Source: Straminergon stramineum (Eukaryota; Streptophyta; Bryopsida; Hypnales; Calliergonaceae). From it: a DNA stretch of 64,000 nucleotides. Of this stretch, positions 11,033 to 21,593 are shown piece after piece. How positions within the stretch are numbered: position 1 is the first letter of the stretch; every line of letters begins with the position of its first letter. The notes beneath the pieces are model-generated. The model was not told the origin of the DNA. It did no database searches and was given only the letters and a program-made list of their open reading frames with translations. The stretch is taken from positions 20,524,501 to 20,588,500 of the forward strand of contig OY987269.1 of NCBI GenBank assembly GCA_963920665.1, in the 5' to 3' direction. A program made the position numbers and the translations under genes.

Positions 11033-14000
11033 TCACTGTACACATGCCTTGTAAGTATCGACGATCTTTTGGTCAATCGAGTGGTAGAACGGCATTTTCT
11101 TCAGTCGCTTCGTATCCAAGTCCAAGAACGCTATCTGTTACCATGAAATAAATAACATCATAAATCACAGCTCGAATAAAATCTGAAGTCGAAGTACAGA
11201 AAAATGTTCGTCCAACTTCTTACCTTACAAATGTACTGCTGGCCTGTTGTCGGACACGTCTCAATAAAAGTCGAAGGTGCGGGAAATGGTGTTCCGTGTC
11301 TGTTGTGCAATGGCCGTAACGTAATCATGAGGCCACAATCTTTGGCAGTGGCTGAAATCAAGAAGTTTCGAACCACACAGCGGCTTTCTTCCCAGGACAG
11401 TGATTTGATCCACGCCTTGTCTCTTTTCGTGTGCTCGCTCTCATCCTCTAAAGCGAGATTCTCAACGCAGGTGCTACCTGACTCAACCGTGTCACTCCCA
11501 GCTCTAGAAGTGGTGGTGACTGCTGCATCTGGGCCGTCGTCTGCGTTTAATGAGCACACAAAGAAGATTTCAGTCAAATTAAGAGCGCTACCATATTTGG
11601 TACATGATCAAACTAGCACTGTTACGAATTGGTAAGATTCTCCACCCTCGACTGTCCATGATCTAACAACCAAAACATCAGACCGTCCGACAGTTTGAGA
11701 TTGAGATATCATTCTAATTGAATCAGAGAATACATAATAATGGACACCCCAAATACTGGCCCACGAATTCGCACTGCAAGATAGCGTCCACATTCACAAT
11801 CATACCCAGAAAATTTCCCCTAGTATAGAGAATTTAACTGACCTGCATCATCTGTCATCCCGATAAACTTCTTGTAAGCCAAGATTGCACCCTCAATGTC
11901 ATAAGCATCTAGTTTCTGCAATCTCAGCAACTGATCCAATACTTTGCTCTGGTTTAGTGCACTTGCCACCAATTTCTGGAACGCTGATACACGTTCCCCC
12001 TCCGGCGCTACTGAAACTCCTGCAAGTTTCTTTTCCAAAGAGATGATCGCTTCATCAGTTGACCCGCCATCTTCAGGGCCTCCAAAAATCTCCTCTCCTG
12101 CCAAAAACACCCGGACATTGTTTTGTGGTGTCTCAAACAGATCAACAAGGGCCTTGGTGAGGCCCTCCACATTGCCTGAGAAAAGGTCTAGAGGTGAGTA
12201 CTTGCTCAAGCTCTTAATCTGCAGAAAATTCAGACAGAAAATATCAGGAAATAGAATCCAGTTCCAGAAATTTGAAAGACTAACTTTAGACTCCTCTCAT
12301 GATGCTCTACAAGGAGACCATGATTCCTACACGCAACAGGGAGCAGAAGTTGGCATTGCCAGCGCCGTTCCAGCAATAAGTTCACTCTAATTTAAAACTT
12401 CACCTAGTCACAAATTAGTCTAGGAAGACAAAATGCCATTGGGTGTACAGTACATATGGCAGATGTCAAACCTTGCCCTGCTGAAGCTTCAGGTGCTGGT
12501 GCATCGTAAAACGTGGGACATGCAATTTCACACTGTTTTCTTCAGAAATTGTTGCTGATGTTGGTAAGCAACCCCACTTCGGCTGCAGAGTCCAGAAACC
12601 AGTATCATCAGATCTTGTTGAACCAGTACTCGCACAAGCATACAGATTACATTGTTAAAAATGCTTCGCATTCTTGATAGACAACAGTGGTCGGTACATA
12701 ATCTCATGAGCACGTCTCAGAATCATGATGCACAAGCACTACCTACGGCGTTCAACCATACTCATATCTAAAGATCATATCAGGGGGATCTCTAAATGTT
12801 TATCACACTACAAACTGTAGCAAACATTACCTTGAGTTCAACGGTGATAGTTTGTGGCAAATCTTTTACTTTCCCTGTCAATTGAAAGAAAAATGGTAAG
12901 TTTGAAGAGAAATGTGAACGTGGTTCAACATCCGCCAACTAAATCTCCAGACAGCTTCCTTCAACTGGCTCAGGCACTGTAAATGTTCAGCAATTCTTAC
13001 ATGGTATCATATACACAAGTGCTAGAAAGGAATGACTGGCTCCAATGGAGATGTTTGACTAGCTCTGGACCGAAGGGCAGGAGGGATTGCATTGGCAAAA
13101 GCTACGTGTGAGGAAGTTTGATTAGGACCTTCCTCGCTTAGCAAGCCAGTGCTACAGGGACAGAGCCTCGCGTAGCATAGCTGATTGATTCTCTAGGTAA
13201 TAAAAAATAGACACAAGCGGAAGTAATGACTTGCCGCATAAACAGCAATACAAATCAAGGAAATTAGGAAACAGAGCTCATGTAGCTAGTATTCTTTATG
13301 CACCTGGAATGGTATGAAAAGAAGAATGATCTGCAATCAAAAGAGCAACACCCCCTGTCATATCCATCTTGGCATCCTTGCTCCTCCATTCTGGCTGCTT
13401 GGTAACTACATCTTTGTTTACAGACTCCAGGAACCCCGTAGTCAGGAAGACGAGAAGCTACAAAGCAACCATCCAATCCATTCAGTGCCCCATACATTCA
13501 GTAACCCGTACATATCAGTCAAGTTTCATAGTGCTCCACATAGTTTCTCCAACTTTGAGCCCACTTTATAAACTACTTGGGAAGTAGATTATAAGGAGTT
13601 TGTTTCTCAAGTACTGACATCAGCCCGAAAGTCCTATCAGAATCACTTTCAGCTGTATTCCGAAAACATTGGTAGTTGCAAAAGAAGGCGTTCAGAATGT
13701 CTACCCCGGCGTCGAGGTGATCTTTCCCCAGTAACGGCTGCATGATTTCACAGGCATACACATGTGCCAGGGCTGCAGATGTGGTTGCCACACCCATGTT
13801 TGGCCATTCCCTCCACAGTTTGCTTTCATCCTCAGATAAAACTGGCTTGGCATCCTTCTTCACTTGATTCTGAGTTTCAATAACCTGACTATCGTTTTTG
13901 GGAGCTTTACGTATGCGTAGAACCCTCCCAATCTGCCAGAACCATTCCACTGACGTTAGGTGCGACCAATCAAATAACAGTAAAAGTTTCCCAAAACTTC

Positions 14001-14539
14001 GTTTCATCTACCCCCTCAGTCCCACTAAAAACCTCCAAATCGGTTTAGGGTTTGTACCACTAAACCGCTCCATTTATTGATTTTGGTCATTGAGCAAGCG
14101 ATCTAGAATTCAAAACAAGTGCGTATCCACTCCACCCTCCGTTTCACATCGCTTACTCAGCAATCAACGATCAAAATCAATAAATGGAACCTTTTTAGTG
14201 GTACAAGCCCTAAACCGATTTGGAGGTTTTTAGTGGGACTGATGGAGTAACATTTAGCTGCAAAATGCCGAATCTAGTGCAACCAACTCACCATCAGATC
14301 TATGCACTATAATTGTATGTAAATGAGCTAAGAATTGCAGATCAATCATATTATGGGTAATAGATCCATACATTCCGTACTTTAAATCTGCTGTGCATGC
14401 CAAACTCCTATTTTGACGACGTTGAAAAACTTACAAACGAAGGTCGATGGCCACTGTAAGCCAGCACAATATTGGCAGCGCCTTCGCCTCTATATAACCA
14501 ACCCTCTGCATCCTCTTCATGCAATTCCGTCACTCTCAT
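11033..14539 (-). CDS. IPK1: Inositol-pentakisphosphate 2-kinase
   Basis: Phosphorylates the 2-position of Ins(1,3,4,5,6)P5 to give InsP6 (phytate), which serves phosphate storage and signalling. Eight coding exons join in frame: 14435-14539, 13705-13932, 13304-13457, 12831-12874, 12472-12582, 11843-12218, 11224-11540 and 11033-11134, giving about 478 residues, near the plant enzymes' length. Landmarks in order match plant IPK1: GWLYRGEGAANIVLAYSG (nucleotide-binding loop), VLRIRKA, IMQPLLGKDHLDAG, VTKQPEW, VELKPKWGCLPTS, RFTMHQHLKL, SPLDLFSG, ETPQNNVRVFL, LDAYDIEGAI, FLISATAKDCGLMI and a final FLDLDTKRLKKM...DQKIVDTYK. The exon 7 acceptor (11540) is the least certain, because the region after it is poorly conserved. 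Intron 1 carries a Stowaway-like MITE. No break seen. Confidence 0.93.
14009..14249. mobile_element. Stowaway-like MITE in IPK1 intron 1
   Basis: The 237-bp unit 14011-14247 has ends CCCCCTCAGTCCCACTAAAA and, reversed, CTCCATCAGTCCCACTAAAA, flanked by TA on both sides. The inverted arms run on for some 80 bp (AACCTCCAAATCGGTTTAGG region), so the RNA could form a long hairpin. Ends like CTCCCTCCGTCCC with a TA target are typical of Stowaway elements of the Tc1/mariner superfamily. Confidence 0.9.
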
Positions 14540-15620
14540 GGACTGGAATTCAAGCTTGTCTGCCGTTTCGGCGACATCAGGACCGCTCTTAGCACCCCTG
14601 CTCAGACCAGATGCAGGTCTCATTTCCTTCAACCTTTCAAACAAAAAAACTTCGCTTCTTGTTGGTTGCAGAAGATTTGCTTCTACAGCACTAAAAAATG
14701 CGGCTCGTCACTCTAGGATTTCTACACACAAGAACACAGAATACCTGCAAACTTTAGAAACACGCCGAAGAAATAATTCACCTGAAGAAATACTTTAAAT
14801 TCGGACTCAGTTTTCACTACTCTGTTTTTTGCCTTGCCATTCAACGCAAGACCGATGATCCATTACCTACCAATAAAAATTGAAAAATTACCCTTTACAA
14901 GTGAGCATCCAGCTTGAGAAACTAAAAGCAAAATTTCAACAACACGTGAATTGACCCTCAAAAAGGTCATACATCGTCAAGATTCCAAAACTGAAGGTCA
15001 TCGACAATTAAATGAAGAAAGACAACAGCAGAGTACAAAAATTCGACACCAATTCCTCGCGATCACAAGAGCAGATTAGGTCAAGTTACCCGAAGGATTA
15101 AAAACTGAATTCTGCATTTTGATAGGGAGGAAGTTAATAAAAATGGCGTCAGGGTTGCTACTGAAATCAAGCTATTTTGTGGGTGCATAGAAAGGTTTAC
15201 GAAACTTCCATTTTCACGATGTATTCTGTGAAGGATTCAATTGAAGAGAATTAAAAAAACGAAGAAAGTGAGAATTGCACCTTCGGGAATTGAACCCACC
15301 TTTGACAAAATAAGAAACGAGAAGGATCCTGTTGAAATAAAAACGAAAAAACAAAAACGGGATGAAAACGAGAATGGGTTACCTTCAAGTAATGCTTGGA
15401 AGCTGAATCAAAACGGAGCAAAGAAGTCAAGCAACTGAATGCAAGAGCGGGAGGATCTCGGCGCGGAGGCGACGACTTCCTAAAGCTTCGCGGAGGGAGG
15501 GAGCATGTGCAGCCCTCGTGATTGACCATGTTCACAATTGGGGCTAAATTTAGCAAGCTGGGCCACACAACAACTGTAGTAAAGAAATGTGAATAATACA
15601 GTAAGTTTGAACACAACGAA
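14540..15620 (-). other. IPK1 leader and promoter region
   Basis: A strong donor reading ACTTGAAG-GTAACCC at about 15380 on the minus strand, with GC-richer DNA just upstream of it (15400-15530), suggests a non-coding first exon and a leader intron of roughly 0.7 kb ending near 14680. Open frames here (14540-14644 and 15251-15616) lack conserved residues, and I do not call them coding. Confidence 0.4.
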
Positions 15621-15990
15621 AGAAAGACATCGGTTATATCTTACCGGTAGTCTATCTTATCTTGGTAAGGACGGGGCCTGGCTATGATCAACCGACACAG
15701 GTAATCAGAGACAGAAATCAACATAGTCTCAGAGAAAGAGGTGCATTCTTTGTTTCTACATTATCTCGCACAATCATTCATCGGACCATTTGGGGTCCTC
15801 CACAATGCTCCACAATGCTTCAGAGTCAAGGTCTGTTTCCATTCGGGGTGGTCTTCGGAGGGTCCGGAACTGGAGGCCAACTGGAAGCTCCCTGGACTGG
15901 ACCCCTCCAGGTGGGAGACAAGGTGGGTGACAAGGTTTCTGTTGCGCCTGCAACTGAATCTGGAGCTCCCTCGAAAGCAGCATATTCCAG

Positions 15991-16717
15991 TTAACCCTTA
16001 ACCCCTAAACGTAACGTCCAGATTCATCCCTAGAATTGACGATTTGAGAAAAATCATTGTAAAGTGCTATTTGGAAGCATATTTTGGAATTGGTATACAA
16101 ACGAAAGTTGTAGATTATGATTCGTAGATTCCATCTACAGAGTTAGATTCACCAATTCTATCACCAATATTTTTTTATAAATTTTGAGAGAAATATTCCA
16201 AAATTCCTTCAAATTTTGATTACAAGCAAAATATTATCATTTTTTGAGTAAAAGTTGTTGGAATGGATTTGAAATGAGGTTCTCTTCACGTGGTGATTTT
16301 TTGATATTTTTGTGTTCTTCCTATCTATGACCTCATTTTGACTAATCCAATTTAGAACTAAAGTCAATGCAGTTTGACCACTTGACATACTTGCACATTT
16401 GTAATTTTAGAAAAATATGAACTCTAGTAACACCAAATGCAACCCTTAGATAGGACAAAAACTTGACAATATATCTTCACAAATTAAAATAACTTTCATC
16501 CAAGTAGTTAGGAGGATGAAACTAGTGTTTCAACCTATTCATTGTCCAAAAAATGGACCTCAACGCGTTTAGGGGTTAAAGGACAAAGCCCCCATGACCA
16601 AGGTAGTCAACAAAATTGCTTTGATTATTGGACCAATAGGTGCATTTTGTTTTTCTACAATCAACAGTGAAGTCATCCATTGGACACAAAACATCCACTT
16701 CAATGTTTAAGGGTTAA
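15991..16717. mobile_element. Small TTAA MITE split by the element at 15999
   Basis: If the element 15999-16579 is removed, the remaining flanks read TTAA-CCCTTAAAGGACA ... ATGTTTAAGGG-TTAA, about 150 bp in total with an 8-bp inverted end CCCTTAAA. I read this as a short host MITE that was hit at the TTAA 3-4 bp inside its left end. Because the ends are short, chance similarity is possible. Confidence 0.5.
15999..16579 (+). mobile_element. TTAA-type element, 0.58-kb family, copy 1
   Basis: TTAA-CCCCTAAACGTAACG at the left and CAACGCGTTTAGGGG-TTAA at the right; 581 bp including both target copies. It is roughly 80 percent identical by eye to 16714-17300, same orientation (shared: GAGAAAAATCATTG, TATTTTGGAATTGGT, AGTTGTAGATT, CACTTGACATACTTGCACAT). 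Non-coding. Confidence 0.85.
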
Positions 16718-17300
16718 TCCCAAAGTGTCCAAAGTCTTCTCCAAAATTGACAATTTGAGAAAAATCATTGAAAAGTGTTATTTGGGAGAGTATTTTGGAA
16801 TTGGTGTACAAGTAAAAGTTGTAGATTGTGAGTTGTAGATTCCATCCATACAATTAGATGCACCAATGCCATCACCAATTTTTTTTTATGAAAATTGAGA
16901 GGGAAATTTCAAAATTCATTCGAAATTTAATTACAAACAAAATATTATCATTTTCTAAGTAAAATTTTTGTTGGAATGGACTTGAAATGAGGTTCTCTTG
17001 ACATGGGTGATTTTTTTGAATTTTTTTTTGAAATCTATGACCTCATTTTTGCAAATCCAATTTTGAACTAGAGTCAATGTAATTTTGGCTTGGTCAACCA
17101 CTTGACATACTTGCACATTTGTAATTTTAGAAAAATATGTACCTTGGTAACATCAAATCCAATCATTAGAAAAGACAACAACTTCATAAAATATCTCCAC
17201 AAATTAGGATGACTTTCATCCTAAAGAGTGATGAAGATGAAATTTGATATTTCATTTATTCATTGTCCATGAAGTGGACGTCGGGGCACTTCGGGGTTAA
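16714..17300 (+). mobile_element. TTAA-type element, 0.58-kb family, copy 2
   Basis: TTAA-TCCCAAAGTGTCC at the left and GGGGCACTTCGGGG-TTAA at the right; 587 bp. It lies 134 bp after its relative at 15999-16579 in the same orientation. A reversed, truncated third copy is at 3948-4315. Non-coding. Confidence 0.85.
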
Positions 17301-17303
17301 TTA

Positions 17304-17882
17304 TAAGAGCACTTACAAGCATTTTACACTATGTCCCAAGTCCCAATTTTCTAAATCTTGTTTCAAGGCCAACTTCCACCTTTGGGGTGGGTGTAGAAGG
17401 TGAATAAAATAATAATAAATGTGGGATTTAGGGCTCATATTGTGAAGGCCAAAAATCCCAACTTGTCTCTTGTATAATACTATAAAGCAAATAAGTGCCC
17501 CAAAATGGGTTACAAAGTCAAAACTTTATTATAAGATTAGATAGATTTTTAGCATCAAATCTAGATTGGACGGATTTTGAGAAGAATTCAACCCACTAGG
17601 ATGCCTTACATGGTATTTTTTTCTTCTTTTATATTCAAAAAAATTATTGGGACTTGGAGGCCAAGTTAGATTTCCATTTTGGCTGGATCTAATTCAACCT
17701 CCAAGTCCTACTTTTTTTGTGCCCAAACTTCCCCAAAAGTGCCACCATGTAGTTATTTTAGAGTGATGTAGGACTTGGGAAGTAGTGTGAACCCCTAAGT
17801 CCCAATTTCTAGCTCTCTACCAATCAAATTTCGAAAATTCAGTGAGATTTTGGATTTGGGACATGATGTGAAATGGCCCTTA
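17304..17882. mobile_element. TIR element directly following, possibly PIF/Harbinger-like MITE
   Basis: Left end TAA-GAGCACTTACAAGC, right end (reversed) TAA-GGGCCATTTCAC, followed inward on both sides by an ATGTCCCAA motif. Length is about 575 bp. The three-base TAA/TTA flanks and the GAGC/GGGC ends suggest PIF/Harbinger, but the two target copies are not identical, so the family is tentative. It starts only 3 bp after the previous element and contains a strong internal hairpin at 17650-17708. Confidence 0.5.
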
Positions 17883-18829
17883 CATTACACAAAGGGATCT
17901 TAAAATAGAGAATGTAGTTACAAGTCTGCACCACACAAGTACAAATGTGCCCTTATTTCATACAATGAATAGGCCTTGGAAAGTCAAGGCTAATCGCAAT
18001 TCATACACACTTACATGCACTTGCCATGTAAGTATACGCACCTATAGAAGGCAACCTCTCTTGAATTCATATCATTGCTATAAAAGTATCATCACTTTTG
18101 ATCAACAATACATAATGTGGTAGATCAACCCAATGCCGTCAATAACTCAATTCCAACATCTACATGATCCTTCTATTTGTGCCGGTCTTCCATCCATTTT
18201 CATAGAGTTTGTAAGACATTTTCATTGAGTAAGCAATTAGATGCTATTATTGTGAGAGAATGACACCAAGGCCATATCTATTTATGGACGATTTCAGGTT
18301 CAATAAACATGTTGCTTTAGGTGTGCTTAATTGTGAACAAATACTTGTCAAAGTAAGTTGTAGCTTTAGCCAATAAGAGAGGTGCTTTTAGAATGTTGAA
18401 CTTGTGTTTTTACAACACTCATCAAATGGGATTAGGGTGGTAGGTCACTAATTTTGAACCTTTTTTAAGATGGCCAAGACCCCCCTCTACTCACAATATT
18501 ATCTTTTTGCACCAAATGTATTTGAAAATTCATATCAATTTTGATTCTTATCAAATTAATACAATTCCATTTGTATTTCAATCAATTCAACTATTGTAAT
18601 TTTTACTTTGAGAAAAAACAAGCAACTATAAGCACATTGCATAAGATATACCTTGATTGCAAACCTTGGTGGTCACTCAAGGGTGGTCATAGGTTGTTCA
18701 ACCTTAAAGTAGTCTGCTCTAAAAGTGACTATGCTCTAAAAGCGATCATGACATAGAGGTACATTTTGCTTTCTTCAATGTACCAATAATCTACATTTCA
18801 AGAGGTGGTTAATTTTGCTTTTAGTGACT

Positions 18830-19000
18830 ACTAAGTTTCAACTTCAAAAATTTGTAACTAATTCCATAAGGGTCCAAAAAATATGAAACGACTTGGGTTT
18901 GCTACAATTGTTCCATTTCTCTTCCCACAAAAATTTCTTGGACATTGTTTCAAGGAATTTAGCTTCTCCAAAAAAGGCAATAAGCTCTAGTCCTTTTAGG
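18830..19000. repeat. Dispersed repeat, partner of 9140-9310
   Basis: Shares the ordered blocks TTTCAACTTCAAAAAT, CTAATTCCATA, TCCAAAAAATATGAAA and GACTTGGGTT with the earlier copy. Unknown family, no coding potential. Confidence 0.6.
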
Positions 19001-19009
19001 GGGCACTAT

Positions 19010-19245
19010 GGGGCCAAATTGCACCATTTCAAAAGAAATGTCTAGTTTTCACCAAATAAAAGTAATCTTTTTTCACCAAATCATTTCCTTTTCTATAAAA
19101 AATGTGGATGAAATTATCAAATTTGGATGAAAAAGTGCATGAATATGATTGAAAAGTGCTTTTTGGTCCAGAAGATGGATGATAATAGAAATACAATGCT
19201 TCACTAAATTTCAAGTGATTGTCATCTTGGCACTTTCTCAAAAAG
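19010..19245 (-). repeat. Dispersed repeat, partner of 40670-40925
   Basis: About 230 bp shared with 40670-40925 in the same orientation. Minus-strand translation of both gives a related peptide (RKCQDDNHLKFSEALYFY here, RKCQDGDHLKFGEALYFY there). No ATG-to-stop gene or known domain is visible, so I list it as a repeat, not a gene. Confidence 0.6.
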
Positions 19246-19305
19246 TAAAAAAAAGGGTTGAAATTCAGCTCTTAAATGGTTATTTTAAGAGTAGACTATC
19301 TTACC

Positions 19306-20286
19306 TTAACCCCTCATCGCTTGAAGTCCAAACATGTGTAAAAGCATCCTTGTTTTTCAAGTGCTATAAGTCTAAATTTCAGTGAAGTATGAAAATCTCA
19401 ACCATACAATCTTGTAGTGTGCATGTTGTAGATGGTGTGAAACAAATTTGGGGTCATTTGATCATTTAGATTAAATGATTATAATGTTTTGGTGTTGAAA
19501 AAAGATGCTGAAATTTTCTTTAAAACACATTTTGAGGTGAAATTTGATTTCTAAACCTACTCAAATGAAAAAACTAAAATCTAGAAAGTGATTCAAAACC
19601 AAAAGAAAAACATTTCGGTAAAAATAATATCATTCAATTGACTCATTGTGTCTGCAAAATTGTTTTGAAATGTCAAAAAACGGTGAAAAAAGTAGCAAAA
19701 AATCAAATCTATGGCTAAACCTCCCTCTACTAAAATGCTTCTCAATCACTCATTACCTTTTGGATTGATATGAAAATTTAACCACACAAACTAGACTATT
19801 ATGTAAAACTTTTCCAACAAAAATGATTGAAACAAACATTTTATGAAGAAGTTATAAGTCGCGGAAGTTCATTGTAATGCAAAAATGTCTGGATTTGAAC
19901 TTCAAATTGCTCCCAAACATTGAAAAAAACTTGGATTGACATGAAAATTTTACCACAATAACTATACCTTAAGAGAAACTCAGCCTAACAAATATTATTG
20001 GAAAAAAAAAATATTTAATGAAAAAGTTACAAGCTTCCAAAGTTGCAACCATCAAAATGCAATGTGGTGAACTCAAATTGAACCTATAAACTTCAAAAGG
20101 CTCTCAAAAACTCAGTACATCTTGGATTGATCTGAAAATTTTACCAGTGAAACTAGTCTAATATGCAAAGCTTTTACAACAAGTTTTATTGAATTCGGAC
20201 ATTGGATGCAGAAGTAACAATACTTTGAATGTGACTGCCAGACAATGTGAGGACACTTTTCATCCCCTCCGGCGATGAGGGGTTAA
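19306..20286 (+). mobile_element. TTAA-type element with internal tandem repeats
   Basis: Left end TTAA-CCCCTCATCGC and right end GCGATGAGGGG-TTAA form a perfect 11-bp inverted end, 981 bp apart. Inside are three degenerate direct repeats of about 170-190 bp starting near 19760, 19931 and 20122, each opening with TTGGATTGA, then TGAAAATTT and ACCA. No protein is encoded. It ends in the same CCCCT-type terminus as the others but has an unrelated interior. Confidence 0.82.
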
Positions 20287-21545
20287 CTGAACTCCTGCAG
20301 TGCTCCACTCAACCATTGATTCAATCCCGGTTTTTTATTTTTATTTTTGACACAAATTATATTCAATCCCTTTTTAATTGTTCCGTTCACTCAGCCAGCT
20401 CTCACTCCAGCAGTGACCGACTAACTTAAAAACTACAAAATTTATTCTGTTTAAAACATGCAAGTTACGTGATGTACCGGATGCATTCAATGCCCCTTCG
20501 CCTGGGCCAAGGTGTAAAGATTGGGTGGAAGTTATGTTAATTTGACAACTGACATTCAGTATCTGTCAATGGTGACGCTACAGTGACAACAGCAGACACA
20601 TGGTATTGACCTCATTGTGGGATTCAATTCCTCCTCACGCAAGGAAACTGTGAATTTCTCATTCATTCAATTTGCAAAGGACAAATCTTTTCAATGAAAT
20701 AGGATTTGGTATAACCTACTATCTCAGAGTACTGTACAGTACAAAGAACCTCTCTTTTATTTGCTTTTCTTTTTCTACAAATGAAACGGAATTTCATTAC
20801 ATACATTGTACAAAAAATCTTCAATCCTCATCAGGTGTTACGATCAGAGTGAGGACCGTACTGGGAAGTCTCGGCTCGTCAAGTTGGCTCTGTCACTCGG
20901 CGAGGAACTGAAGCAGTGCATGACCAGATACTTACACTTTCAGGGTTTTTTTAGGGTTTTTTCCACAAATTAAACGGAAAGTCGATGACTTTGATACATG
21001 ACTGACAAGCAAACTTATTGTAAGTTATTAAGACGATCCGTCAGGCCTTCTTCCGAAGCAGTCACCACTCACCAGGTCTGTATTTCCTGAGCTCTCAAGT
21101 TGAGCTTCCCCGGTTGTCGTGGTCACTTTGCAGTTTCCAATGAATTTGCTTTGAAGTGGCTTACTGTCCTCCATAAACAGAAACTCTGGCAAGATGACTG
21201 ATTGAGCGAGGTGCCAGGCTCATTCAATGTTCGGCACCAACTTAACTTTATTTGCACAGGCAGTGTCACAGGCCCGCCCGGGGTTTCAATGGATTTCACT
21301 AACTTAAAGCTGAATATAAGTTAAAGGGTTGTTTCATAGATGTCTGTATTGGGCAATTTGTGTGTCATAGGCTGCTTTATGCAATGAGATAAGCTTCGAA
21401 TTGTTTTGTTTGTGGAAAAAAAATAATAACTTAGAAGACCATGACACACACACACAGATCATGGGTTTATATGCAGACCCAACAGCAAACAACCATGAAA
21501 ATAGCAATGGACCACACGGATATCATAATGACCACACACACACAC

Positions 21546-21593
<48 letters not shown>

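Noticed and set aside
11204..11635. 143-codon plus-strand frame
   Set aside because: Lies antisense to IPK1 exon 7, whose sequence is conserved on the minus strand.
15275..15305. tRNA-like T-arm (GGGTTCAATTCCC on the minus strand)
   Set aside because: A B-box-like motif is present, but there is no matching acceptor strand, anticodon arm or A box at the right distance; not a tRNA and not enough for a SINE.
15251..15616. 121-codon minus-strand frame upstream of IPK1
   Set aside because: Pyrimidine-rich leader-like DNA crossing a strong splice donor; no conserved motif.
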